A stretch of 64,000 nucleotides of DNA, taken from positions 62,001-126,000 of the forward strand of contig JAJSPD010000046.1 in the NCBI GenBank assembly GCA_021307315.1. Reading direction: 5' to 3'. Position 1 is the first letter of the stretch. Each line of letters opens with the position of its first letter. The notes under the pieces are model-generated. The model was not told the DNA's origin and did no database searches. It saw only the letters and a list, made by a program, of their open reading frames with translations. Of this stretch, positions 1 through 10,638 are shown in pieces. Source of the stretch: Bisporella sp. PMI_857. Lineage: Eukaryota; Ascomycota; Leotiomycetes; Helotiales; Helotiaceae. Position numbers and translations under genes: made by a program.

Positions 1-773
1 CAGCAAGTAGTGCCGGAACGCAGACAGGAATGAAATTCTACTTCCGAAACTTCCTGATTGGCTCAAACTACTGATGTGCATGTACACGTAGTCCCATGTC
101 TCATTAAACTACCTTGGAACTTGTTTGTAAGGAATACGAAGCTCCGACCACTAAAGCGAACAGCTTTCTCCAGGCGTTGCCCATCCTCCAACAAGAATTT
201 GCAGATTCACTGCACAACTTTATCATTATTGTGACATGACTTTGAAAGAGACTGTGACTGAACTTGTAATCTCCCGTTTGATTCTACATTTGATCTGTAA
301 TCTACTTGACTTGTTCGAATCCATCAACTGTCGGACCAAAATTCCACTCGCTTCTCAAATGTGCCAGCTTGCTAACAGCTGAATCTCTGGATTGCTGACG
401 GACCATGTCTAGTATTGGCTTTGGTCGCTGCTTTTCCGTACGGTCACCACAGATTTCATCAGGTCTACTGCCTCCTGGGGGGTCAGTCAGCCCCTGACAT
501 TTGAAAGCTGTTCTCCAATAGCAATTTGTAAATCTTAGCGTTAAGCAAGGAAATTGTGAAACCTCACTTGGCTAAAAAAAAAAAAAAGCACAACTAGTGG
601 CTGACATACTAAACTTCTTCCATGCTATAACCCTTCTGAGATCCGAACTATCATCTTGCATTGGTGTGGTGGCGTTCTGGCTTCGCTTACCCCTGCGATT
701 TAATGGCCGGAAAACGGCCATTAAATCGCCAGGGGCCTGTGCCTCTCCGTCTTTCCCACAACAATCATCCCTA
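1..773. other. Leading region without a recognisable gene
   Basis: No convincing coding exon is seen. An open stretch from about 597 in the frame of the next gene lacks an ATG before 774 and runs through the hairpin at 690-735, so it is treated as 5' untranslated sequence of that gene. A run of 14 A lies near 574-587. Confidence 0.4.
690..735. repeat. Near-perfect hairpin with CGATTTAATGG arms
   Basis: Arms of about 20 bases (690-709 and 715-735) are reverse complements apart from one missing G, around a 5-base loop GAAAA. The arm core CGATTTAATGG also occurs in the terminal inverted repeats of the MITE-like element at 52462-52820, so this may be a remnant of a related foldback element. It lies just upstream of the first gene's start codon. 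Confidence 0.6.
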
Positions 774-2144
774 ATGGATAGCTATCCAAGATTTGGGTTG
801 ACAGAAGGGGCCGCTGCAAAGGTGAGTTGAGACTTCCCAACCATCAGCTTGCTAATCATCCCCCAGCCTCTATGCCCATGCACGTCCGATCATTGCTTCT
901 GTCTTGCATCGACTCGTCAATCAAGGCCACCTTGTATTTCACGCTCTTCGACTGGTTTCCCTTTGGTTACCAATACCGTATATGATCCATTGATTCCTTC
1001 ACCACCTGATCTTTCATCAGGCCAAGCCACTGGTGATCCTGGAGCTGAAAACCCTCATATATTCTTTACGGCTAAGCTTGGAGGCTCCAACGAGAAGCGG
1101 GTGAAGAGGTTAGTCGACGTAGTTCAGAACTTCTCAAATGCTGAAAAACTTTCCGGTGAATCTTGCGAACTCTTTGCACGTCAATGGTCCCGTGTTTTCA
1201 ATTCAGAGCCGGACGCAGAGTATAATGCAGAATTTATCCTGGAGACGGCGTTTGAGACCAAAGTTGCTTCTAGGCTTCGTCGACTGAAGATAGCCCGCCC
1301 TAAGATACGGAAAAGGGATGAAAAAGGCGAGCGCTTATGGCTAGTTTACCTTGCTCACGAAGTGGAATATATAAGTCAGCATAATGATATCGATCATTAT
1401 ACCGCTAAAGGGGTTGGCCGGATGTCTGTCGCCAAAACAATAGCTAGGAGGTACTTAGACTCAGCAACAAGCAATTACAAGAGGAGTCAAAACTTTGTGG
1501 AACTCCTTAAGGAAGGAGGCCCCTCCTCACTGATAGAAGATTGGGACACGACGTCTTCTACGTAAGTTATCCTTCCTTACTTCACCAACGATAGCTAATT
1601 TATTCTAAGATGGGAAAAGAATATAATCCGAGAAGACATCGCTCATATCTTTGCGTATAGAAGAGATAAACTTCCACATTTGGATGAACTGGCTAGGTTG
1701 CACGACCCGGTGGTTGCACGTACAATTGTAAACGGTTTTCTGGCGTATGGGTGGTCCTTCCCAGAGCTTCTACGCTCAAGTACCACGGTGATGAAAGCAT
1801 TGAAGCCTTACCTTCAAGAACAAAGATCGCATACCGACAGCGGGACTTTGGGGCCAACGGTGGGATTGAATATTACACAACCTATCTCTCTCAATGCAAG
1901 AGATCTCACGGATCCTGCAATAATAGGCAACTTTTATGACGACCAAACCGCGGATCCTGTAATGGCAGACAATCTTGGTTGCTCCCTCAACAGCTTAGAT
2001 GAATTGTCGACCCTCGGCCATGGAATGACTCAAACCACAGACCTTTCTATCGAGCTTCTTCAGCAGACCGCCAATGGATCAGATATAGACAGGTCTCCAG
2101 GCATGTTTCCTCAGGAAGCTTTTGATACCAGCCTTATCTTGTGA
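774..2144 (+). CDS. Hypothetical protein, three exons, about 425 aa
   Basis: Exons 774-821, 867-1561 and 1610-2144, with introns of 45 bp (GTGAGT donor at 822, branch GCTAAT) and 48 bp (GTAAGT at 1562, branch GCTAAT). Joining them keeps a single frame from ATG 774 to TGA 2144. The N-terminal third is Ser/Pro/Cys-rich and looks disordered. The middle (about residues 90-240) is charged and helical. The C-terminal part is acidic and Asn/Thr-rich. I do not recognise a family and see no signal peptide or membrane segment. The short first exon is the least certain part; an upstream non-coding exon is possible. Confidence 0.5.
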
Positions 2145-2250
2145 ACGCTATCGCCAACACCAAGTCTCCCGGACGATAGCAGTCCGACAGCAGCTGTTAC
2201 TAGGCAGAATGGGCTGCGGATGGTGGTGAGCTGTTAGTATTGATATTTAT

Positions 2251-2940
2251 CTAGTAGCTAATACGAAACATGATCCCTCGTCCTTTGCATTTGCGATATT
2301 CAATAGGGGACGCGTCTCGAAAATATGCGACCGAGCCAGACTCTATTCTAGTCGATCTGCTGTCCCCGACATCAGGTAAATCGAGGGGACCAAGTGCAAT
2401 TATGCCCATTATGCCATAGAATAGTGCTGAGCTGGGATACCTTAACGGTGTAGACGAAACATCCGTATATACAAATGGACTACCGATCACGAGCTTGCCC
2501 GATGGGTTACCACCTAGATTCTGAATCATAAGTGCGACATCCGTAGACTAATAGCGTTAGTCTCTGAATTTGGCTGGGTCTAAGTTCATCCATACCTCCT
2601 TGAAGGCGGTCTTAAAGACTTCAGCCACTTTCCGTGCTTGAGTAGTCCACCCCAACCTCACCGAGCTCGCTGTACCCGCCTTTAGCGCTCCTTTCTCCCT
2701 TTTCTGATCTACCTCCTCGTCCAAACTTTCACAGGCAGCATCTGCGGTCTCTTGGGGGATAACCTGATCCTGTGTCCAAATGTATGCCATACTTTGGTGG
2801 AGTTGGACTGCGGTGTTGCTCTTGGATGTCGCTCTGGTGTTTCGGATTCTGATTGTCAATAACTCAACGTGGCGGCTTACAAAACAGTTAGTCTCTTTAT
2901 TCAAGGGTGCAAGGACCTCCAGGATACCTCCGACATACAC
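2251..2940 (-). CDS. Hypothetical protein, partial two-exon model
   Basis: Two open stretches in one frame on the minus strand are joined by removing 2521-2595 (GTATGG donor, ACTAAC branch point, TTCAG acceptor), which deletes two in-frame stops and keeps phase 0. Exon 1 is Glu/Lys-rich; exon 2 has a hydrophobic stretch around ALFYGIMGIIALGPL. The true start is unclear because the open frame begins at a stop just above 2949 with no good ATG, so a further 5' exon or gene decay is possible. No family recognised. Confidence 0.3.
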
Positions 2941-3547
2941 ATGGATTTCTCAAACTCGCAAGGTTGTATTAAGTGATTGCGTTGCAAAAAGACAAATCTC
3001 CTAGGTGCAGTCGTCGGAAAGATCACGTGGCAACATCGGATCTGCACTAACATTACCCCACGATCGCAGAACCGGCACTCCGACAACACCTCGCTATGAG
3101 CGGCGTTGAAAACACGTGATAATTTTTACCAAGTGTCAATATCTGAGAATTTGGCTTTTGACGCTAAGGAATCCCACAAACCCGGCAAGGATTATTGCAG
3201 TAGCGCCAGCTAATTCAGCTCCATGCCTACTTTTACGACGCCACCAGATTGTCCCCCAAGTACTGTCCACACGAAGTTTTGATTTCAAATTCCTTTTGGC
3301 TGTTTATTTTCTGTTGGCTACGGGAACTATGATACCATGAAGCCGTGCCATGAGTTGTGGATCTCTTTCTGCTCAGACAAGGATCCATTTTAGTATATAC
3401 GAGGAAGCTATATAACGAGGCAACCTGCATAAGCCCTCCTCACTTCTCATTGCTCACACCAATGGTGCACTTGGTTCGCCCTGCCTCATATACTCAATTA
3501 GTCGTGCTCCTTTCCTTCATTGTCCATCCTGCCACTCATTTTCCATT

Positions 3548-4433
3548 ATGCATATGCAGACACATCTTCAGACCTTGCAGGAAGATGCGATTCCGTTTAG
3601 AGATGCTCTCGGGCTCTCTATAACCGCTTTTGTACTTGCTGTAACCAGGCTTTGTGGTTGCTTCGAAAAAGGAAGAAAATGGTACAGCTTCTCAAAGGGA
3701 AATCTCAGCAACTTGCACATCTGGACATGTCTACTCTCCTTTGCTGGATCTGGGGGCCTCTTGGTATTCTCAGGGTCAAAGATTTACCAAAAATACCAAA
3801 GCGTTTACCTTGGCTTGATTCTGGTGAACTTTATCTTATTGGGGTTGTATGAAGTATAGTCTTCCAGCATTATGAAATTTATTCTATGCTAATATTTTGT
3901 CAGATTGAGTACATCCGGAAATTCTCCGTGATAAACAAAAAACTCGAAAAGAGTTGCATCTGGGCATTAGGCTGTATCGGCTTATTAGTAATAGCTGGAT
4001 TTATTATGTGGTTTGGATGTATTTCGGGCTTGCTAATCGCAGCTAACAGTTCAATAGTTTCATCTATGCCATTCCAGCGTGGATGTGGGAAAGTGTTCTT
4101 TTTGGTAGCGGCGGAATTTCGTATATTCTAGTACTTTTTGGGTACTATTGTCTTTGGCAAAGTTCGAAAGTGCCAGCTGTTCAACGTGCATTAATGGCTC
4201 TATGCATTCCAATCCCTTTTATATTCATTTCTGCGGCCTTTATTCGCGCGAATCGACTGGTTTTGGTTGCTTGGGTAATTCGCTCCGTCCCTAGTCTTTC
4301 GACCATACTAATAGCCCTATTAGATCTTTTGCAACGTATCGAGTGTTTGCACATTGCGATTTCAATTGATTCCATTCACAAGACGAGGAATTTCCACAGT
4401 CGCACCCAACAGCCTAGTGCTAGCAAAATATGA
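3548..4433 (+). CDS. Multi-pass membrane protein, paralogue A
   Basis: Exons 3548-3853, 3904-4018 and 4078-4433 (introns 50 and 59 bp) give 258 aa with about six or seven hydrophobic helices. It aligns with the protein at 6798-7860: the same IPF start of the first shared helix, the same LGLYE/VGIYE end of exon 1, the same phase-0 first intron and a WFG motif at the second splice site. The layout recalls fungal integral membrane families of the DUF7702 type, but this is only an impression. The N-terminus is shorter than in paralogue B, and an upstream ATG at 3462 is in another frame, so the start may be incomplete. Confidence 0.55.
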
Positions 4434-5095
4434 CTGTATTGATACGGCCCTTTCACAACAGAGGGAAGATGACTGGGATATCAAAAAAAAAAACGATGCT
4501 TCTGCTTTTGTGAGTGTCGTAATGCCCCTAGATCCCGCATCTCCGCCAGCAAAGCATAGATAGGGCTGCAGAAAATCAAGGATATTGAAAGGCCACCTGC
4601 CAGCAGGTTACCCAAGCGGAAAGTGGCCAGTTACAAAGAAGCCAGGAACACCCCTCAAAGCAGAAGACGGACAATAAGAAAGCCTTGGACTTTCCCTCAT
4701 TCAGAGAAGACTGTAAATCTTAATAATATCAAATTGTTTTATTTCCCTCAATCCGCATAAATATTTCAACATATACAATATAGTCGGAAGCAAAATTTAC
4801 GCTATGCAGAATGTGGCCAAGTTCGTACTTTAGGTTTTGGTACAGAATCTAGAACAAAGAGCAAGATGAGATTCGAGCTATCGGTAAGGCTGCATGGTGG
4901 TGACTCTATATTTCATTGCAGGAACTTGGAAGGTCGTTCCCGAAGTATCCTGAAGGTTACAGCATAGGCCCATTTATGGGACGCTGCGCAAGAAGAACAC
5001 ACGATTATGATGCCTCCTCTCCCTAAGTCAACCAGAATATAAATCCAGCAGAAACAACACCAGATACTGCTATGGCAGTAGAATCTTGTACGAGA
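4434..5095. other. Intergenic region, no gene seen
   Basis: Only short open stretches with no coding character. An open frame crossing 4354-4563 overlaps the end of paralogue A in another frame and is not supported. Confidence 0.4.
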
Positions 5096-5541
5096 CTACA
5101 TCCCAGGAACTTTTGACCATTGACTAGGGTCTGATCCAATGTAAAGATTGATCTCATCCTCTGTTATATTGCCTTGACGACGGGCAATATCCCTCATCTT
5201 TTCCAGCTCTTCGGTGGTCAAAGTCGGATATCTGGAGATTTCGCTATCCATGCCGAAATGCCTTATCCTAGTTAATACCATCGCTTCTCATGGACATTTA
5301 AGGCTATTTACCGTGTAGCCTTGCAAATTTTTTGACCACCGTAATGCCTAGTTCTCTCTTCACAGTTCCTCTCACTGTTGTCAGTCTTTCGGCAAGATCC
5401 TCCATGTGAATTGTCTCCAAAAAAGATATGGATTAATGAGTTGTGTTTGCAGAAGTCAAGTACTATTTGATGGGAAAATATGAGAGAAAAACGGGTGGCG
5501 AACACCCGACTATTTATAATTAAAAATGAAGCACATGTCAT
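5096..5541 (-). CDS. Small hypothetical protein, two exons
   Basis: ATG at 5541 on the minus strand. Exon 1 runs to about 5314, where a GTAAAT donor follows; with an acceptor in TTAACTAG near 5270 the frame continues to the stop at 5096. The second exon encodes a plausible helical tail (TTEELEKMRDIARRQG). The first exon has a hydrophobic N-terminus and several Cys. An alternative exon-1 frame starting MEDLAERLTTV looks at least as protein-like but does not join in phase. No family recognised. Confidence 0.3.
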
Positions 5542-6797
5542 CTACATAATGAGGCGACTAGAGCCTGCTTGACGGTGTGCATACCTTGCTGATAACCGAA
5601 TATAGAACCAGTAATGGCGAGCAAGATTATCCGCCCAGGTTCATCTCTTGCAGCGAGAGGAGCGCCTCGTTCGATGAAACGCTGAGACACCTCTTTATTG
5701 AGGGTCTGCATATGCATTTACTTTTGGAGGTAGGAAAAGATATGAAGCCGAATCACGTCGTGTTCGGAGTTAACTAATGTGTTCTGCGATGCCCACTAGT
5801 CCGACAAGTATTTTGTGGCTAACTCTTACATATCTAATTTTGTGAGTCTATTCAACTTCTATGCGCGAGCATTCCTCCTTCCATCTGTATTTCTAGATTA
5901 GGCGATCATCACCAGGCTATACGAGTGCAGCAGGCCTCCCTACTCCTCGGGACCTAACCTCCAATGAGTTTAGGCGCTTTCCGCTTTGATAGGTCACGTA
6001 GTGGTCCCGTTTCCAGTCCTCGTATTTTGTTTTGCCGGGTTCCAATTCATTCCATCCCATCCCATCCCATCCCATCCCATCCCATCCGGTCATCCTATCA
6101 TCCCATCCCATCCCATTATCCCCGTCATCCTATCATCCCATCCCATCCCATTATCCCATCCCATCCCATTCCATTCCATCCCATCCCATCCCATCCCATC
6201 CCATCCCATCCCATCCTGCCTATAGACAATTCGGCACGGGTAGCCCTGTAACTATACCCTTTTCTGAGTACAAGTCTTTCCCAGAAAGTTTCCGGCTCAC
6301 AATCGGTACCCAAACAACTCTTCCTCCAAGGTCGTCCGCTACCAAAACGCTATTAATGCTCCCCTTCAATGCTTTGCTCCCCCTGCATAATGAATCAGCG
6401 GAGGTATTTGATTATTCAAGTTGTCAACGCATCATACTGTTGCTGCAGCTGTGGGATGATCCGCGTGCAAGCACAGATGTCTCCACAACAGTGCCATAAC
6501 TGAATGAGGAACGGCACCATATACCATTTTTGGAGAACTGCACAATCGATGCGCCATACGCTCTTCCAATATATCCATTGTCTGAAACCTATCGATGCTC
6601 CACATCAATATCTTGCTTCCCCCACTTTACTGCATGAGTGAATCGACGAAGCTAGCTTGGTAGTTCAAACAGCTAACACATTTGCTGCCAGGGGACAACG
6701 GAATCAGTTAATCCTCAACTAGACCCTAGCTAGAAAAGAGATCTGGAAGTGTGGCCCACCCTCATGTGCATTGCGCTCGAACGTGGGATCCTGCTCA
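5542..6797. other. Intergenic region with CCCAT microsatellite
   Basis: Apart from the microsatellite listed separately, no gene is seen. Open frames across 5917-6313 are produced by the repeat. Confidence 0.5.
6050..6216. repeat. CCCAT pentanucleotide microsatellite
   Basis: About 165 bp of imperfect tandem TCCCA units with interruptions such as TTATCCC and CGGTCATCC. Five is not a multiple of three, and the unit lacks stops in several frames, which explains the overlapping open frames here. Confidence 0.95.
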
Positions 6798-7860
6798 ATG
6801 TATAAGAAGCTGCAGAACGACGCAATCAGCGTGCTTTCCTTATTCCTAACCAATGCATGTTTGCCTTACTTTCCCTTGCCCTCGTCGATTGTATTGTACG
6901 CTACCCTCCGCTCATTTCTTTCTATCCCAATGGCAGTCCTGTACAGGCTCCCTGGTTCTCCGGTTGCAGATTCCATTCCATTTCCAGCAGCTGTTGTCCT
7001 TTCTGTTGCTTTCTTTATAGCAGCCGTTATTCGACTAGGTGGCTATTTCCTGCCGCGATCGAACCAGCCATTGCAGTTACCTGTGTCCATTATCTCCCTC
7101 ATGACGTCCGGCCTGCTTCTTGGCTTGGTTTCGTCAAGAAACGGTATGAACAATTCTCTTCATCTCCAGGCAATGAAGCTAAAAATATCAGATAGCCACA
7201 GGTACCAGATTGCATATATTTGTTTGCTCATTGTAAATATTGGCATAGTGGGAATATACGAGGTACATACCCTGAACAAATACATTTCTTATAATAACAC
7301 GTTGATAGGTAGAAGCCTGCTCGCAAATTATCACGACCATTTTACCACAGCTTAAACACGTCCTCTTTGCAATAGGAATCTTAAATATTTCCCTGAACGT
7401 TGGACTTTGTATATGGTAAATTACCACCCAGACCTAAACCTACGATTGTTGTTGACACCAACACAGGTTTGGAAACAGCAATAAAGATCTGTCGTCGATT
7501 CTGGTTATCTTACTTTGCTCGAGTTGTATACTATACTCTGTTGTTTCTTTTTCATACTTAAAACTGCTTTCTCTTGGTCGGGCGCCTTACCCGCATCTCC
7601 TAGGAAGTGGCATTTTGTGTATTTTGATTGTCGTTTCGACTGTTATACTTTTAAGCGTCGGTGGAGCAAACCAGATTCCTGGGAGCTTGGTTTCTTCAAC
7701 ATGGGTAATCTTCTCAATATTTGCTACCAAAGCCTGTGCTGATATTACTAGATCGCTCTTGCTATCTCAAGTGCATCCACACTCCGAATTCCCTGTCGTA
7801 GATGGTGGAATCGCAACCGGTTGTTTAGATGCAGCGGGGTTTCAGAAGAGGAGCTTGTGA
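6798..7860 (+). CDS. Multi-pass membrane protein, paralogue B
   Basis: Exons 6798-7262, 7309-7415 and 7467-7860 (introns 46 and 51 bp) give 321 aa from ATG 6798 to TGA 7860. The protein has about seven or eight strongly hydrophobic segments, with a short hydrophilic C-terminal tail of about 40 residues. Intron 1 sits at the same place and phase as in paralogue A (after GIYE); the second intron also falls at the shared WFG motif but in a different phase. The charge-poor loops and lack of a signal peptide suggest an integral membrane protein of unknown function, possibly DUF7702-like. The two genes are 2.4 kb apart on the same strand, so they probably arose by an old local duplication. Confidence 0.65.
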
Positions 7861-8488
7861 CCGCTTTTTGAGGCGGAATTCATCAACTAGCTAAGTAGAA
7901 TTCATAGTATAATCGGCAGAAGATTGCCTAGCTTTTGCTGAGGCGCACTGTTCGTAGACGAGAGCGAACGAATATCTAGTATTGATTGGATATTCTGTAC
8001 ATATGATTTTAGCGTTCTTCGGGCCCGTGACGTTTTCTCGACGGCTTAATATACTGCAAACTCTAATAATATTTAATTTCGTTCCCCCCAGCCAACATTG
8101 CACCTGAAAGGGTCTGGTATTACTGTAGCTGCATCAACTAAAATTCATACCCCGGCATTCAATTTGGCGGAGTTTTCCAGTAGCTTCTTTGGGACAGTGA
8201 ATATGCAGTACGTCTGTTGACTCGACAGGGTGACAGCGACTACGGAGACGCTCATATTCGAAGAGTTATGGCGTGCTGGCAAGTATTGGCTGAGAAGACG
8301 AGCTCCGTTCTTCGATCGAATAAGACGGCTGAATAAGGAGGACGATGTATAATGTACTTAAGGGCCAATTCCTCTACAAGCTTGATCACTCACCATCTCA
8401 TTCCTTCCAATTCTTCAAGCATCTTCTGAAGCATCAATTCTGTATATCTTGTCCTATCAGAGCTACCTATCAATCCTCCATACGGACG

Positions 8489-8887
8489 ATGGCTCCAACA
8501 GAGACAACCGACCCTCAGACCACATCCTCGAGTAACTCGAATCAACCAGAAGACGCTCAACCAGAAGACGCTCAACCAGAAGACGCTCAACCAGAAGACG
8601 CTCAACCAGAAGACGCTCAACCTGAGGACGCTCAACCTGAAGCTGTTCAGAATCAGTTCACAGACCTGTCTATTGCCAGGCCAGGTGAGGACCCGGCTGT
8701 AGTCGATAATTTTCGAGGAGGAGCCTAGGTAAGGATCATTTACAGTATGTCCATATTCTCCTTAGTTAACAGTCGGCTTTAGATCAGGAATGCCATGGCC
8801 ACAGTGCATGCTTTTGCCTCACGGAATAAACAGTTTATCATTGAGCTTAAAAACTGGGCAGGATGGGCGGAGGTAGTCTCGAAGTGA
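8489..8887 (+). pseudogene. PEDAQ-repeat protein gene, stop at the exon 1 end
   Basis: ATG 8489 (ACGATGGC context) opens a small acidic protein with tandem PEDAQ repeats. The frame ends at TAG 8726-8728, directly against a good donor (GTAAGG at 8729). A 54-bp intron to TTTAG 8782 would splice in phase 0 to a well-formed exon 8783-8887 ending in TGA (contains FIIELKNWAGWAEVVSK). So TAG sits exactly where a last exon codon such as CAG would be expected. Either a CAG-to-TAG change killed a two-exon gene, or only the 79-aa first part is made. An upstream ATG (8345) in the same frame would add 48 residues. Confidence 0.5.
8543..8647 (+). repeat. 15-bp coding minisatellite
   Basis: Seven 15-bp units, the first five identical (CAACCAGAAGACGCT), each encoding QPEDA. 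The last two units diverge. Confidence 0.9.
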
Positions 8888-9622
8888 GATAGGTACCTGG
8901 TGGGCAGGCTAGATTGTTGATATAGGATCTTACCTATTAGGATTTCCGTTTTGCCTTAAAATACTTTCAAATATACATATAGCCCCATAAAATTATTCAA
9001 GTATATGATGATCCGTAGGAATCAGAGTTATAGCGAGCTACAAAGTGCGAAGCTATCACTTGACTCTAAATTCTTGACGACCACCCAGTCAGTACTTTAA
9101 TGCCCACTACTTCAAGCTATCATTCCTCCGATGCGCTGCAGGATAATAGATAACCAGAACTAGTGCGTTGTGCCTTAGTCCTACTCGCCAGTTGCTGAGC
9201 GAGGATGCTGTAATTACGTTATTTATAGTTGTTCTTGGGCTAGTTCATAATGCGTGTCTCTAGCTGCCTCAGGGATGAGGGCCTGCATATAAGCTACCAG
9301 ATCTCAATATTGCCTTAACCCAATGAACATCATAGAACCGAAAGGGTACCATACGCAGACGTTCCAATTTAGGAGAGCTGCACCACCGCCATCCATGCAT
9401 CAATGTCTAGCTTCCACCATGCTGCTGTGTTATAAATCGGCAAGATCCCAAGCATTAGTTTCTCCACTACTCTCGATTCAAGTACCACCAGCTTTATTAC
9501 TGAAAATGCGTCAGTTACGTAACTTGGCTAAGAAAAGTGGTCAATGGGCAAATGAATGTTATAAGATTTTTTAGGAAATCGTATACTTACTTGACCGAAG
9601 TCAAAAGAGTAACATCCTGCAT
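8888..9622. other. Intergenic region, no gene seen
   Basis: AT-rich, with no exon-like open frame that has splice support. An 83-aa frame at 9323-9574 shows no protein character. Confidence 0.4.
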
Positions 9623-9952
9623 CTAGACTTTGTTCGTACAGGGTCGACAAGTCTTCAATTTGCAGTACTTGCACTCAAATATGTACCAATGAGGTCCGGA
9701 GTGGCACAGAGAACACATCCATTGGATAAGCGTAGATTCAGACTTTAGGAGGTTAAACGAGTGGTGGCAGTTGCTCGGGACGGCCATGATAAAGAAGTGA
9801 GCTGTGGCCCGGTTAAATTGGAATATTGAATTCGAAGTCTGAATCAGAATATCGAGAGTGTGGGAGTTGTGTAGGTTTATATCGTCTGATGCTTTTACCG
9901 CCAAACCGGCAAGTTTTTCATCCTCATTTGTCCATGGTTGCCATAATGCCAT
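9623..9952 (-). CDS. Cys-rich small protein, possibly zinc-binding
   Basis: From ATG 9952 the frame encodes 109 aa. The C-terminus has six Cys and a His arranged as C-x2-C, then C-x2-C, then C-x2-C within the last 35 residues (MCSLCHSGPHWYIF, then ECKYCKLKTCRPC), which looks like a small zinc-binding module. The open frame continues 5' of the ATG, and a CAG acceptor lies just before it, so this may be the last exon of a longer gene. No family recognised. Confidence 0.4.
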   Translation of the reverse strand: MALWQPWTNEDEKLAGLAVKASDDINLHNSHTLDILIQTSNSIFQFNRATAHFFIMAVPSNCHHSFNLLKSESTLIQWMCSLCHSGPHWYIFECKYCKLKTCRPCTNKV

Positions 9953-9976
9953 AAACTGCGTGCAAGCCACCGACAA

Positions 9977-10638
9977 GGAGTGGGACTAAATACCTGAAGG
10001 CTCTAGTAGGAATACTGCGTTCATTATGCCTCAATATGTCGGCTAGCCCATTGATCAGCACTCCACATTTTCTCGTAGAAGTATACTAAAAGGAGCGTAG
10101 AGTCTGACTGAAGTGGCTTAGTGCTATAGACCAAGTTTAGTTGATTTTCGCCTTTGCCCATGGCTCGAATTGTGTAACAAAGCTTTGCAATACACTGTCC
10201 AGCTCTTTGGAGATCGACTTCTGAATCCGATCCTGCTTATAGTGGCGCTTTATCTACCTTGCTCATGAGGAGTCAAAGGCACAATTCTCGGAGTTGTAGT
10301 CATGATGCAAGGTACGTTTGTAATAGTAGTAAATGATATTCCAGTGAAAGAGGAAAATTGTGGGTGGGTTATAGCTCACGACGGTACCTTTAATCCGGGA
10401 AGAACTCTCGAAGTGGCTATTGTGGCGCAGGCATTGCGGGGTGGCACGTGATATTACCAATCGACTCACTCACATAGCTGAAACTGACCTCAATTTTAAG
10501 TGCCTACACCCGCTACTATCAAGCAAGTAGGAGTTAACATGTTTTGGTAAGTCTTTAGACGCGTACTCATCTGGTACATATATAGCTACTTGACAGCTCT
10601 GACGAAAAGTCCGTCAGAGAGACTTCTACATGGTGCCT
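9977..10638. other. Intergenic region, no gene seen
   Basis: No supported exon on either strand. Confidence 0.4.

Noticed and set aside
5917..6499. Several open frames rich in His-Pro-Ile-Ser or Gly-Trp-Asp
   Set aside because: Products of the CCCAT microsatellite read in different frames.
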